The notes: generated by a model not told the origin, from the letters alone. A stretch of 64,000 bases of DNA from an uncultured Erythrobacter sp. (GCA_947488325.1 CANKYZ010000008.1:107390-171389); one strand, 5' to 3'; shown: positions 28,045-38,179, counted from the first letter of the stretch. Numbers and translations: made by a program.

Positions 28045-29204
28045 GTAATACCGGCGTGGCTCCGCGCATTCTGGTCATATTCGGGACCAGGCCAGAAGCG
28101 ATTAAGATGTTTCCTGTTGTCGCAGCGCTGCGCGAAAGCGGACGTTTCGACGTGCGTGTTGCCGTTACCGCGCAGCATCGCGAAATGCTCGACCAAGTGC
28201 TCAATCTTGCCGGGATAAAGCCCGACATCGACCTAGATCTGATGCAGTCTGGCCAAACCCTTGATGAGCTTGCCGCGCGGATCGTGACACGGTTTGGAGA
28301 GGTTCTAGACACCCAAAAACCAGACCGCGTGCTGGTTCATGGCGACACTTTGACCACCATGATGGCGACCCTCGCCTGCTATTTCCGGCGCATACCTGTT
28401 GGGCATGTCGAAGCTGGCCTGCGAAGCGGCGATATCTATGCCCCATGGCCCGAAGAGGTGAACCGCAAGGTAACCGGCGCAGTCGCAGATTTGCATTTTG
28501 CGCCAACCCAAAGTGCCGCCGCTGCCCTGGGGGCTGAAAATGTCCCGCACAGCGCCATCCATGTAACCGGCAATACTGTCATTGATGCATTGCTCAACAC
28601 CCGCGCAAAGATTGCAGCTAACCCTAATCTCAGCCCCACCGTTACTGATCTTAAAAAGCGGTTCGCCGAGCGGCGGATCATCTGTGTCACAGCGCATCGG
28701 CGCGAGAATTTTGGCGAAGGCATGCGACAGATCGCCACCGCGCTGACCGAACTGGCGCGGCGTCCCGATTTGGCGATCATCTACCCTGTGCACCCCAATC
28801 CCAATGTCGCCGAAATCATGCGTCCTGCGCTCTCTCAGAACGACAATATCGCGCTGATTGAGCCGTTGGATTACCTAAATTTCGTTGCAATGATGGAAGC
28901 CAGCGAAATCGTGTTGACAGATTCCGGCGGAATTCAGGAAGAAGCACCCAGCCTAGGGAAGCCCGTATTGGTCATGCGCGACACGACCGAACGTCCCGAA
29001 GGTGTGGAAGCGGGCACATCCCGGCTGGTTGGCGCGAATGCGCAAAGCATCACTCGCAACGTCGCTCAATTGCTGGACAACCAAAGCGCCTATGATGCGA
29101 TGGCGCATGCTCACAACCCTTACGGAGACGGTGATGCAAGCCGCCGGATCGCCAAAATCATCGCCGATCAACATGCTCGCACCGGTGATGATCCGGCGAA
29201 TTAG
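28041..29204 (+). CDS. wecB: UDP-N-acetylglucosamine 2-epimerase (non-hydrolysing)
   Basis: A 387-residue GT-B-fold epimerase turning UDP-GlcNAc into UDP-ManNAc for the next-door WecC. LVIFGTRPEAIKMFPVV at the N-terminus, HVEAGLRSGD, CVTAHRRENFGEG and LTDSGGIQEEAP are the family's hallmark motifs. Translationally coupled to wecC by an ATGA overlap. Full length, no anomaly. Confidence 0.95.
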   Translation: MSNTGVAPRILVIFGTRPEAIKMFPVVAALRESGRFDVRVAVTAQHREMLDQVLNLAGIKPDIDLDLMQSGQTLDELAARIVTRFGEVLDTQKPDRVLVHGDTLTTMMATLACYFRRIPVGHVEAGLRSGDIYAPWPEEVNRKVTGAVADLHFAPTQSAAAALGAENVPHSAIHVTGNTVIDALLNTRAKIAANPNLSPTVTDLKKRFAERRIICVTAHRRENFGEGMRQIATALTELARRPDLAIIYPVHPNPNVAEIMRPALSQNDNIALIEPLDYLNFVAMMEASEIVLTDSGGIQEEAPSLGKPVLVMRDTTERPEGVEAGTSRLVGANAQSITRNVAQLLDNQSAYDAMAHAHNPYGDGDASRRIAKIIADQHARTGDDPAN

Positions 29205-29407
29205 CAGATCTTTTAGCGGGGCGGTTGGCGGGTAAACCGAAATAGTAGGTAGCAGCAGCGATAATCGCGGCACTGCATCTAAGATCGCCGACCCTGTCCA
29301 ATTTCAGCGCCTCTGCAATACTTCGTGACCTAAACTCATATCTGGTATGGCATAGCTGCACTGATGAGAGGCTAGTCCCAATGACTCTGACAGCAGCCTC
29401 AATCCAG

Positions 29408-29953
29408 TTACGGTCGACCGCGGACCAATTTTACATAATATAGCGATCCAAGCACGATACCCAGACTGATGCCCAAGTCCGCGAACCAATTGAGCTTTAA
29501 AGCCCCATGGAGCAGCGCATCGATCCAGTGGAATGAAACGAGCCGCAAAACTATAAGCATTAACAATGCTCCGCAGCCAATCACGACGGCGACAGATACC
29601 GCATTACGACGACCACGCAGCGCCCAGCGATTGTGATAAAGCGCCGAGAACGCCACCACGGCCAAAAACGAGAGTATGATTGCCACAATAGCACTCTGGA
29701 AATCGCGCCGTGCGTCATACGCACTGGCGTTGCGTAATATTTCGCGCATTTCTGCCCGGAGCAGATCCTCCACCGCAAACAGACGCCAAGCGATCAGTGC
29801 CAAGAAAAATACCGCCGTCCCAAACCAAATCTGACGATGCCATGGAGGTTGGGACAAAGCCGATGCAGTTCTTCCCGCGTAAATCGCACCGCATGCAACG
29901 AGGAAATAGAACGCCGCCGCTGCTAGGCTCAAAGTTGATGGTTCTATGTTCAT
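29408..29953 (-). CDS. Hypothetical polytopic membrane protein
   Basis: A 181-residue protein of unknown family on the strand opposite to its exopolysaccharide neighbours. About five hydrophobic helices are visible (LSLAAAAFYFLVACGAIYA, IWFGTAVFFLALIAWRLF, AIVAIILSFLAVVAFSALY, AVVIGCGALLMLIVLRL, LGISLGIVLGSLYYV). The Met at 29953 is preferred since it directly precedes the first helix; the frame extends to 29998. No catalytic motif. It may be a small accessory of the locus or an insertion between wecB and the export genes. Confidence 0.6.
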   Translation of the reverse strand: MNIEPSTLSLAAAAFYFLVACGAIYAGRTASALSQPPWHRQIWFGTAVFFLALIAWRLFAVEDLLRAEMREILRNASAYDARRDFQSAIVAIILSFLAVVAFSALYHNRWALRGRRNAVSVAVVIGCGALLMLIVLRLVSFHWIDALLHGALKLNWFADLGISLGIVLGSLYYVKLVRGRP

Positions 29954-30184
29954 CGGTTCCGATACAGACCTTTGCGTTGACTCGCTTTGGAGATGCAAAT
30001 TCCCATTAGGACCGAAGCATTAGTCGACTAGGACTGGAGTTGCCAGACCACTATCGTAACCCTGCATCATTCTTGCAGCCACCAGTCTATGAAATGAACC
30101 GTCAAGTCCATCAGATGCTTAACAATGTTGCGCTGCAAACGGCGAGCGTCTAAGTCCGCTCACTAAGTGTGGTAGAGGGGTTAA

Positions 30185-30907
30185 ATGATGTCGATGAAAT
30201 CTGAGCGCGCGCGCATGGCTTTGGGGGCATTCGTGACCCTATCTCTAAGTGCATGCGCTTCAACACCGGAACCAGTTATCGGTGCTGCTGCGTCCCAGCC
30301 TCGACAGGACTTGGGCCAAGCGGGTTATCAGCAAATTCGCCCCTCAACCTATTTCCTGCGACCATCCGACCAGATCTCGGTTAACGTATTTCGGGAACCC
30401 GACTTTTCGCTCGAAGCTGTACAGATCGGTGTCGAGGGCAATGTGTCAATTCCGATGCTCGGTTCGATCCCTGCCGCAGGGATGACTGCCGCGCAACTCG
30501 AGCAAGACGTTACCCGTCGGCTTGGTGCGGTCGGCTTGCGTTCCCCCATGGTGAGCGTGAACATCATTGATTACGCATCCCACTTGGTTACGGTCGAAGG
30601 TGCGGTGGAAGAATCTGGCGTTTATACTTTTCAGCCCGGTGCACGTCTTTCTTCTGCGATCGCGATGGGCGGCGGGTTAACTGAAGTGGCCAAGGGCGAT
30701 CAAGTTGCGGTTTTTCGCGAGTCCCCTGAAGGCGTCATGATTGCAAAATTTGATTATGGTCAGGTCAGGCAGGGCACCATGCTCGATCCTATTCTTGAAC
30801 CTGGTGACCGTGTTGTCGTCGGAACAAATGGATTGTCTGCCTTCTATAGAGACGCGCTTCAAGCTCTCCCGGCATTTGGCATTTTTGCTACTGTCGCGGC
30901 TAGGTAA
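30185..30907 (+). CDS. Polysaccharide export outer-membrane lipoprotein (Wza type)
   Basis: A 240-residue OPX-family protein that forms the outer-membrane exit or periplasmic part of the polymer export channel. Lipobox LSAC at the N-terminus; the Poly_export domain reads YFLRPSDQISVNVFREPDFS, and LVTVEGAVEESGVYTF starts the SLBB domain. Shorter than E. coli Wza, as in sphingan-type loci. AGAGGGG precedes the ATG at 30185. Two bases separate it from the co-polymerase gene. Confidence 0.92.
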   Translation: MMSMKSERARMALGAFVTLSLSACASTPEPVIGAAASQPRQDLGQAGYQQIRPSTYFLRPSDQISVNVFREPDFSLEAVQIGVEGNVSIPMLGSIPAAGMTAAQLEQDVTRRLGAVGLRSPMVSVNIIDYASHLVTVEGAVEESGVYTFQPGARLSSAIAMGGGLTEVAKGDQVAVFRESPEGVMIAKFDYGQVRQGTMLDPILEPGDRVVVGTNGLSAFYRDALQALPAFGIFATVAAR

Positions 30908-30909
30908 CA

Positions 30910-33105
30910 ATGAACGACCTTCCCGTCATTGAACCAGGAGAACCGCACCCCCGACAAGGTTGGGTTGATGCGTACCTGCCTGATAGATCAATTGCCTATC
31001 AGGAACCCACGACCAAACTCGTGGAACTGGCGACCGTACGTGGTATTTTGTTCCGTCAGCGCTGGTTGCTTGCTGGTGTCTTGTTGACGACCGTTATCGC
31101 AGGTTTGATCATTACCTTACTGTCAACGCCGCTTTATGAAGCCAAAGCGACCGTGCAGGTTGAACCTTTCAGCAAAGACATCGTGGAAGGTCAAGACACC
31201 GATCCCGGGATAGCCAGCAACCAGGTCTTCGACTTTCTCCAGACCCAGCTTGCGGTAATAGAGAGCCGCAATGTCGCCAAGATTGTTGCGACTAATCTGC
31301 GCCTCCACGAACGGTCAAGTTTGCTAGGTGCTGATTTTGACGAAGGTCGGCCGCCCAACCTTAGCGATGAACAATGGACAGAGACGCGTCTGAATGCCGT
31401 CACAGAAATTCTTGTTCAATCCGTAGATGCCGAACTGCCGAACGACACTTGGATTATCGAGATCGGGTACAGTTCGACCGATCCCGTAATCGCTGCAGAA
31501 TTGGCAAATGGTTACGCAGATGCTTTTTCAGATTCTGACACACGCGATGCTGTCGATGACAACGAATACGCGCGCGAGTATCTTCTCGATCAAATTAGTC
31601 AGGTTCGAGCACGCTTGGGCCTCGCTGAGCGAACGTCTAACGATTATGCGCGCAGCACTCAAATCATCGTTCAACCGGGAGCGGAGGATGGCGCAGGTGG
31701 AAGCACCTTAACCGCAGCGAATCTGTCGAGCATCAATGCACGTGTGTCGGATGCCCGAGCTAGAAGGATTGAAGCAGAGCAACGGTGGCGCGCGATTGAA
31801 AATGCGCCGCCGGCTCAACTGCCAGAAGTGCAAACAAACGCATCTATGCAAGGCTTGATAAACGACAAGTTGGCGAAGCAAACAGAACTGGTCGGGCTTC
31901 GCCAGCGCTATAATGATGATTTCCCGCAGATCCGCAATCTGCTCGAGGAAATCCGTATTCTCGATACGCAGATCCAACAGAGTGGAAACCAGATCAAAGC
32001 CACCGTCCGCAATGAATTTATTGTTGCACGCAATCAGGAGCAGGCACTGCAGGCCGAATTGGCATCACTGACAAATGATACGTTGGCTGAAAAAGATGAC
32101 CAAGTGCAATTGAGCGTACTTGAGCGTGAGTCAGAAGCATTGCGCGGCGAACTCGAAGCACTGATGTTCCGCTACAATCAAATCAACAGTGCGGCTAACC
32201 TTGAGAGCAGCGCGTTCACAAAACTCGACAGCGCTATCGTGCCAAGTTCTCCATACGCACCAAGTTTGCTTAGAAACTTGTTGATCTCCATTCTGCTTGG
32301 TTCAGGATTAGCTGGCGGCTTGGCTCTGGTTAGAGAGATCTTTGACGATCGCATCAGATCACTGGAGGACGCGGAAGATAAGTTGGGTCTCCCGCTGCTC
32401 GGCCACACTCCGTATGTGAACGAGCGTAATGTGGAGGTAGCTGGTAACGAATTCAGTGCGCTGATGGAGGCATACGCTTCAATACGCTCAAGCATCGATA
32501 TCTCTCTTGGACGTGATCGCAACGTCATACAGTTCACAAGCACGCAGGCATCAGAAGGCAAGTCCACAACCGCGGTTGTGCTTGCCGAGCTATTTGCTCG
32601 AATGGGCCGCAAGACACTATTAATCGATGCAGATTTGCGTCGTCCGTCGATTGCAAAACTGCTTAATCTCGATCCGCCAGAATCTGGGTTAGTTGAGGTT
32701 ATACTTGGTCACACGTCCCTTGAAGCCGCAGTCATCAAAGGTGTACGCGAAAACCTCGATGTTCTAGCCCTTGCCGCCATACCTGCGAACCCGACAGAGG
32801 TTCTTGCGGAAAGCTACCTTCGCGAATTCATTGCGAAGCATCGCAACGATTACTCGCTCATACTTTTCGACTCTTGCCCAGTAATGGGTTTGGCAGACGC
32901 TCCTATGATTGCGCATGTCGTCGACGGCACTATCTTCATAATGGAAGCCAATCGCACTGCTTTCGGTAAGGCGAACATGGCCAAACGTCGGCTCGTTCAA
33001 GGTGGAGCAAAAATCATTGGCGCCGTGCTCACCAAGTTCCGCGCGCTCGAGGCCGGGCATGACTACAGCTATCAATACAGCTATTATCAGTACGGATCTG
33101 ACTGA
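30910..33105 (+). CDS. Polysaccharide co-polymerase with BY-kinase domain (Wzc type)
   Basis: A 731-residue inner-membrane chain-length regulator and tyrosine autokinase. Two membrane helices (about 47-68 and 450-470) flank a long coiled-coil periplasmic domain of PCP-2a type; the C-terminal kinase has Walker A SEGKSTT, Walker A-prime LLIDADLRRPSI, Walker B LILFDSCPV, and a tyrosine-rich tail (DYSYQYSYYQYGSD) for autophosphorylation. It acts with the Wza-type protein in polymer length control and export. A cognate phosphatase is not seen in the window. Confidence 0.94.
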   Translation: MNDLPVIEPGEPHPRQGWVDAYLPDRSIAYQEPTTKLVELATVRGILFRQRWLLAGVLLTTVIAGLIITLLSTPLYEAKATVQVEPFSKDIVEGQDTDPGIASNQVFDFLQTQLAVIESRNVAKIVATNLRLHERSSLLGADFDEGRPPNLSDEQWTETRLNAVTEILVQSVDAELPNDTWIIEIGYSSTDPVIAAELANGYADAFSDSDTRDAVDDNEYAREYLLDQISQVRARLGLAERTSNDYARSTQIIVQPGAEDGAGGSTLTAANLSSINARVSDARARRIEAEQRWRAIENAPPAQLPEVQTNASMQGLINDKLAKQTELVGLRQRYNDDFPQIRNLLEEIRILDTQIQQSGNQIKATVRNEFIVARNQEQALQAELASLTNDTLAEKDDQVQLSVLERESEALRGELEALMFRYNQINSAANLESSAFTKLDSAIVPSSPYAPSLLRNLLISILLGSGLAGGLALVREIFDDRIRSLEDAEDKLGLPLLGHTPYVNERNVEVAGNEFSALMEAYASIRSSIDISLGRDRNVIQFTSTQASEGKSTTAVVLAELFARMGRKTLLIDADLRRPSIAKLLNLDPPESGLVEVILGHTSLEAAVIKGVRENLDVLALAAIPANPTEVLAESYLREFIAKHRNDYSLILFDSCPVMGLADAPMIAHVVDGTIFIMEANRTAFGKANMAKRRLVQGGAKIIGAVLTKFRALEAGHDYSYQYSYYQYGSD

Positions 33106-33152
33106 TCTTGCCGCCAGCGCCATCGTTTGTATTTTAAGAATAGAGGCAGCGA

Positions 33153-34394
33153 ATGCTCATGGGGCAGACGCGCGACACTAAAGGCGTTTGTGTGACTTCG
33201 AGCGACGCTAAAAGCAAACCGCAATTAGTTCTTCATGTTAGCGGCGATTTCCCTGATCCAATTCAGCCGTTAAAAACGCCGGTTATCAATCGGTTGGTCG
33301 ATCTCACTAATGATGCTTTCGAGCATCGCGTAATCTCAATCAACCGTCGTTCGCCAAATCTGTTATCGATGATGAAATTGCTTTTGCCTTGGCCAGTCAC
33401 TGGCCAAGGCCGGATCGATTCGCGGAATTTCGAATACGGAAGGGCCATAGCTTATGATGCGCCTCCACGTGGTCTCTTCCACCGCAAATCACTTGAGATT
33501 CTAGGTGCTTATTTAGTGGATGAGATCCGAAAAATGCCCAAACGGCCCGATCTCCTGATCGCCCACAAGCTCACGATCGAAGGTATCGCAATATCGCTAG
33601 CTTCCTCGACACTAGGCATTCCTTACTGCATCACGATTCAGGGAAATTCTGATCGAAAGATCCTGCGTGCTCGCCCCGATTTGCGAATGCTTTTCAAAGA
33701 GATTTATCACAATGCGCGAACCGTTTTCGCATTCACACCAAACGCAAAATCAGCGATCGAAGGCTTGCTGGGGCAACGGCGAGATCGTGTCCGCCTAATG
33801 CCGTGCCCTTTGGATAACGACCAAATCATACTTCCAAGAGCTGGCGGCAAGGACATCGTCTCAGTCTTTCACTTAAAGAATCACCGGACAAAAAGCCTTG
33901 CGGGAATAGCATCGGCGGCAAAAATTCTCGAAGAGCGAGGCAACAGCCACTCAATCAACGTAATAGGTGGAGGCACCAAAGAAGATTTGGCTACCTGCAT
34001 GCGGATCACTTCGAAATCTGCTTCGATCAGCTTTCCTGGCCCACTTGAGCCTTCCGCGCTCCGCCAGCGCATGAACAGGGCGATTGGCCTGGTCATGCCT
34101 TCGCGAAGTGAATCGTTCGGTCTCGTTTTTATCGAAGCTCTCTTCAGCGGGCTTCCGATAATCTATCCTGCTGACACAGCCATAGATGGGTATTTTGACG
34201 GCCTGCCATTCGCCCTTCGTGTGGATGCTCGCTCGCCAATTGCGATCGCCAATGCGATGCAGTTGATTGTAGATGAAGAGATGAGCATGAAGGCTGCACT
34301 TGCAGAATGGCAGAATTCCGCTGATTCGAGCAAATTCAAGCGCCCTAATGTAGCGCAGATTTTCCGTGAAGGATTGGTTGGCAAAGCCTGTTGA
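33153..34394 (+). CDS. Glycosyltransferase family 4
   Basis: A 413-residue protein with the GT-B layout of family 4. The N-terminal half has LVLHVSGDFPDPIQPLKTP and DLLIAHKLTIEGIAISLA; the C-terminal half has SVFHLKNHRTKS, then GLVMPSRSESFGLVFIEALFSGLPII, which is the EX7E nucleotide-sugar motif. GAGG stands 6 bases before the ATG. It follows the co-polymerase gene after 47 bases. Acceptor and donor cannot be told from sequence. Confidence 0.88.
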   Translation: MLMGQTRDTKGVCVTSSDAKSKPQLVLHVSGDFPDPIQPLKTPVINRLVDLTNDAFEHRVISINRRSPNLLSMMKLLLPWPVTGQGRIDSRNFEYGRAIAYDAPPRGLFHRKSLEILGAYLVDEIRKMPKRPDLLIAHKLTIEGIAISLASSTLGIPYCITIQGNSDRKILRARPDLRMLFKEIYHNARTVFAFTPNAKSAIEGLLGQRRDRVRLMPCPLDNDQIILPRAGGKDIVSVFHLKNHRTKSLAGIASAAKILEERGNSHSINVIGGGTKEDLATCMRITSKSASISFPGPLEPSALRQRMNRAIGLVMPSRSESFGLVFIEALFSGLPIIYPADTAIDGYFDGLPFALRVDARSPIAIANAMQLIVDEEMSMKAALAEWQNSADSSKFKRPNVAQIFREGLVGKAC

Positions 34395-34524
34395 CGCCCA
34401 GTGGCACTGACGGATCTTTCTCAAATGGAAGAAATATGTTGAACCCTCAAAGGTTTTTAGGCGAAACGGTGATAGCACCTGTGACGATTGAACGGGCGCA
34501 TGCCCCAAAGCGACACCCAAGCCG

Positions 34525-35547
34525 ATGGTAGAAAATAGCTCAATCCATCCGATGCCGCGAATTGGCGTCGCAATCACTGCGTTTCGCTCTGCTCCTGTAA
34601 TCGACGGATGTCTGGACAGCCTTCTAGCAAGTGAGGGTCCAGAATTACGGATCATCATTACCGATAATGCGAGCGACGACGAGACGCTGGATGTGATCCG
34701 CAGATGGGCTGCTGACAACTTAGACGCAATGGACTTTGAAGAGGCGACTGTGGGTGAGTTAACCGCCCCAAACAGCTGGCTTACACTGCAAAAATCTGGC
34801 GTAAACGGAGGCTTTGCATACGCCACAAATCGCAGCCTCGAAGTCCTGTTGGGCGATCCCCTGATCGACATGTTTTGGTTGCTGAATCCAGACTGCCGCA
34901 CTTTGCCAAATACAGCCGCCGCCTATGCCGCAGAAGCAGTGAAAGGTTCCTTTTCTCTTTTGGGCGGACGTACTTTGTTCGAAGCAAATCGAACAACCCT
35001 GCAGACGGACGGAGGCCGCGTTTCGCGTTGGACGGGAACTTGCCAGTCAGTGAATTGGGGCCAATCGATTGAAGTAGCCGAATTCCCGAAAGCCAGTACG
35101 TTGGATTACATTACCGGCGCAAATTGCGTGGCATCACGCCCGTTTATCGAGATGGCGGGCCTGATGACCGAAGACTACTTTCTCTATTATGAGGAGGTGG
35201 ACTGGGCTTTCAGGCGAGATGAATTGCCGATCCGGCTAACGCCAGATGCAAAAGTCCACCATTTTGGCGGAACCACAATCGGTTCCGGGTCAATAGGGCG
35301 CCGCCCATCACCGTTTTCCAATTATTTCAATCATCGCAATCGCATCATGTTCTTAATTCGTTTCCAGCCGATGGCCCTACCTTTCGCCTATCTCTATTCT
35401 ATCGCTAAAGCTGGACAGTTGCTTTTGTTAGGAGCTCCTGATGAGGCGCTTGCGGTTGTGGCTGGGGCGTTCAGAATGACGCCGCCGAAAACGGTGTCCA
35501 GCTTGCTGTCACAAGACTCGCAACAGATAGCGTTCGCGAGGGTTTAG
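34525..35547 (+). CDS. Glycosyltransferase family 2
   Basis: A 340-residue GT-A inverting transferase. IGVAITAFRSAPVIDGCLDSL opens the domain, ITDNASDD is the nucleotide-binding Asp region, WLLNPDCRTLP carries the DxD-like metal motif, and DYFLYYEEVDWAFR is the family's catalytic-base (ED) segment, reminiscent of rhamnosyltransferases. About 130 bases separate it from the preceding gene. As a dTDP-rhamnose set follows directly, rhamnosyl transfer is a reasonable guess. Confidence 0.9.
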   Translation: MVENSSIHPMPRIGVAITAFRSAPVIDGCLDSLLASEGPELRIIITDNASDDETLDVIRRWAADNLDAMDFEEATVGELTAPNSWLTLQKSGVNGGFAYATNRSLEVLLGDPLIDMFWLLNPDCRTLPNTAAAYAAEAVKGSFSLLGGRTLFEANRTTLQTDGGRVSRWTGTCQSVNWGQSIEVAEFPKASTLDYITGANCVASRPFIEMAGLMTEDYFLYYEEVDWAFRRDELPIRLTPDAKVHHFGGTTIGSGSIGRRPSPFSNYFNHRNRIMFLIRFQPMALPFAYLYSIAKAGQLLLLGAPDEALAVVAGAFRMTPPKTVSSLLSQDSQQIAFARV

Positions 35548-35863
35548 CGGGTGCCATGCCAGTGGTAACTAGGGTTCGAAACCGGCAATAAATTGCGCAC
35601 GGTCATTTCATTTGACAATTGTTTGCTCATACCGAGCGCTTTGAGCGCAAGAATTTACATTGATCCGAAACTCGCAAAATGGAGCTTAGCACCTCCCCTA
35701 CCTCGCATCCCTATCAGCAGCCATTTTATTGAAAATTACCCTCCATTCGCCAGCGAATTTGAAGGATTTTTCGACACGCATTGTTATTGTCAACAATGGT
35801 TGACGCACCACCCAGGAACTGCGATTCGGTGCAGCCAAATTCAATTCAACGAGGGAGTTGATC
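35548..35863. other. Intergenic stretch upstream of rfbA
   Basis: About 316 bases without a convincing gene. It is clearly richer in A+T than its surroundings and holds a perfect inverted repeat at 35779-35798. The distal part GAGGGAG (35851-35857) is the ribosome binding site of rfbA. Probably carries the promoter for the rhamnose genes; no clear -35/-10 pair could be fixed. Confidence 0.6.
35779..35798. repeat. Inverted repeat upstream of rfbA
   Basis: CATTGTT (35779-35785) and AACAATG (35792-35798) are perfect complements with a 6-base spacer, 66 bases before the rfbA start. No T run follows, so an operator is more likely than a terminator. Confidence 0.45.
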
Positions 35864-36763
35864 ATGCCTAAATCAACGCCCGGCTCAGCACGGCGTGGTA
35901 TCATTCTAGCAGGTGGTACCGGAACGCGTCTCTACCCGCTCACCAAGGGTATTTCTAAGCAGTTGATGCCGATCTTCGACAAGCCGATGATCTACTATCC
36001 GTTGAGTACGTTGATGCTCGCTGGGATCAGAGAAATCTTGATCATCACGACTCCAGAAGATTCTGCGCAATTCAAGCGCGTCTTGGGCGATGGATCCGGC
36101 TTTGGCGTATCGCTGTCATATGCCGAACAACCTAAGCCAGAAGGATTGGCTCAAGCATTTCTTATCGCCGCAGATTTTGTACGCGACAGGCCGAGTGCGC
36201 TGATCCTGGGTGACAACATTTTTTATGGTCACGGCTTACCGGAACTTTTGAGCAATGCAGATGCCAAGTCATCTGGATCGAGTGTTTTCGCTTATTGGGT
36301 CAAAGATCCCGACGCATTTGGTGTGGTGGAATTCGACGCGAATGGGACTGCCATCTCCATTGAAGAGAAACCCGAAACACCAAAATCGAATTATGCCGTT
36401 ACCGGCTTGTATTTTTACGATGAAACCGTTGTGGATCGCGCGCGAGATTTAGTGCCGTCGATCCGGGGGGAACTGGAAATTACCGATCTCAACCGGTTGT
36501 ATCTGGATGAAGGTGCGATGTCTGTTGAGATAATGGGACGCGGGTTCGCGTGGTTGGATACCGGAACTCACGGCTCTCTCCTTGATGCGGCAACCTATGT
36601 GCGCATTACCGAAGAACGACAGGGTCTCAAAATTGCGTGTCCCGAAGAGATCGCTTGGCGGCAGGGTTTCATTGACGATTCTCGTCTGATGGAAATTGCC
36701 GAACCTTTGAAGAAATCGGGTTATGGTAATTATCTCATTCGATTGCTTGAGCGTTCACCTTGA
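35864..36763 (+). CDS. rfbA: Glucose-1-phosphate thymidylyltransferase
   Basis: A 299-residue nucleotidyltransferase joining glucose-1-phosphate and dTTP to dTDP-glucose, first step of dTDP-rhamnose synthesis. [13 protein letters not shown] is the nucleotide loop, [21 protein letters not shown] and [10 protein letters not shown] are hallmark motifs, and [20 protein letters not shown] follows. The ATG at 35864 with GAGGGAG upstream is the start; an in-frame TTG six bases earlier is not needed. First of four rhamnose genes. Confidence 0.97.
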   Translation: MPKSTPGSARRGIILAGGTGTRLYPLTKGISKQLMPIFDKPMIYYPLSTLMLAGIREILIITTPEDSAQFKRVLGDGSGFGVSLSYAEQPKPEGLAQAFLIAADFVRDRPSALILGDNIFYGHGLPELLSNADAKSSGSSVFAYWVKDPDAFGVVEFDANGTAISIEEKPETPKSNYAVTGLYFYDETVVDRARDLVPSIRGELEITDLNRLYLDEGAMSVEIMGRGFAWLDTGTHGSLLDAATYVRITEERQGLKIACPEEIAWRQGFIDDSRLMEIAEPLKKSGYGNYLIRLLERSP

Positions 36764-36779
36764 ATAGAGTCGACCAACT

Positions 36780-37325
36780 GTGAAAATAATCGAGACAGAT
36801 ATTCCCGGTCCCCTCGTTATTGAGCCCCAGGTGTTCGGAGACTCCCGTGGCTTTTTTCAGGAATCTTGGAATAAACAGGCCTTCCGGAAAGCAGGGCTGG
36901 ATTGCAATTGGGTTCAAGATAATCACAGTCGCTCACAAAAGGGCGTGCTGCGAGGGGTTCATTTTCAAAATCCTACGCCCCAAGGAAAACTTGTGCGCGT
37001 CACTCGCGGAGCGGTTTTCGATGTGGCTGTGGATCTGCGCAAGTCTTCTGAAAACTTCGGTCAATGGATCGGCGTAGAGCTTACAGCAGAAAACCATCGC
37101 ATGTTCTGGGTGCCGGAAGGCTTCGCTCACGGCTTTCTCACGCTGGCTGACGACACCGACTTTCTCTACAAATGCACGGCGCCCTACGCGCCGCAATCAG
37201 AGCATACGCTTGCATGGGATGACCCAGATGTTGGGATAGAATGGCCCATGACCGGTCTTGATCTCACCATTTCTGACAAGGATAAAGACGGCTTGGCCCT
37301 CGCCAACGTCCCGTCATTTTCATGA
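36780..37325 (+). CDS. rfbC: dTDP-4-dehydrorhamnose 3,5-epimerase
   Basis: A 181-residue cupin-fold epimerase, third enzyme of the dTDP-rhamnose pathway. DSRGFFQESWN, DNHSRSQKGVLRGVHFQ (catalytic His) and the stretch MFWVPEGFAHGFLTL are the family motifs. Initiation is at GTG 36780, 16 bases after rfbA. Its last four bases overlap the rfbD start. Confidence 0.96.
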   Translation: MKIIETDIPGPLVIEPQVFGDSRGFFQESWNKQAFRKAGLDCNWVQDNHSRSQKGVLRGVHFQNPTPQGKLVRVTRGAVFDVAVDLRKSSENFGQWIGVELTAENHRMFWVPEGFAHGFLTLADDTDFLYKCTAPYAPQSEHTLAWDDPDVGIEWPMTGLDLTISDKDKDGLALANVPSFS

Positions 37326-38179
37326 ACGTCTTAATCACAGGAGCAAGCGGCCAACTTGGCACCGCCCTTCAGCAGACGGCCCCAGCCGCTGCAGAAATTA
37401 GCGCTATTGATGTCAAAGATGTCGATCTGACAGACCATTCGATGTTGCGAGCCCGACTTACTGTTGAAGCGCCGGAGATAATTATAAACACAGCTGCTTA
37501 CACCGCCGTAGATAAGGCTGAGAGTGACGAACAAGGCGCTCGCGAAATTAACGCAGACGCAGTCGCTGTCATGGCAGAGGCGATGCAGGACACCGGTGGG
37601 AAATTGGTGCATGTTTCAACGGATTTTGTCTTCGATGGCAAGTCATCTCGCCCTTACCTTCCCGATGACACCCGCAATCCAGTCTCAGTTTACGGGAAAA
37701 CCAAAGCGGAAGGAGAAGATTGTCTTCGCTCTTCAGACCTTTTGGTTCGTACTTCATGGCTCTATGCTGCCGGCGGCGCGAATTTCGTGCGTACCATGAT
37801 TCGACTGATGAATGAGCGCGACGAGCTAAGCATTGTAGCCGACCAGATCGGTGCCCCCACCTGGGCCACAGGACTTGCTCAAACAATCTGGGGTCTGGTT
37901 GCCATCGGAGCGAAGGGAACATTCCATCACAGCGATGCTGGTGTCGCAAGTTGGTATGACTTCGCTGTTGCGATTGCAGAAGAGGCCGCCGCAATCGGCC
38001 TTTTGCAGCGCATCCCCCTTCTCAAACCAATCTTGACCGCCGACTATCCCACCCCTGCATCAAGGCCAGCATTTTCACTTCTCGACAGCCGTTCAACGCG
38101 AGAGAAACTGGGCGATGGCCCGGCGCATTGGCGGCAGAATTTGCGTCTTATGCTCAAAGAGGAACAGGCTCTTGGCTAA
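37322..38179 (+). CDS. rfbD: dTDP-4-dehydrorhamnose reductase
   Basis: A 285-residue short-chain reductase giving dTDP-L-rhamnose. LITGASGQLGTAL is the NAD(P) motif, HVSTDFVFDG the catalytic Thr region, and YGKTKAEGE the YxxxK pair. The start overlaps rfbC (ATGA) and the end overlaps rfbB by eight bases, so the set is translated together. Confidence 0.96.
   Translation: MNVLITGASGQLGTALQQTAPAAAEISAIDVKDVDLTDHSMLRARLTVEAPEIIINTAAYTAVDKAESDEQGAREINADAVAVMAEAMQDTGGKLVHVSTDFVFDGKSSRPYLPDDTRNPVSVYGKTKAEGEDCLRSSDLLVRTSWLYAAGGANFVRTMIRLMNERDELSIVADQIGAPTWATGLAQTIWGLVAIGAKGTFHHSDAGVASWYDFAVAIAEEAAAIGLLQRIPLLKPILTADYPTPASRPAFSLLDSRSTREKLGDGPAHWRQNLRLMLKEEQALG

Noticed and set aside
29205..29407. Minus-strand frame reading RYEFRSRSIAEALKLD downstream of the small membrane protein gene
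   Set aside because: No start codon of quality, no family similarity and it partly overlaps wecB; kept as possible remnant only.
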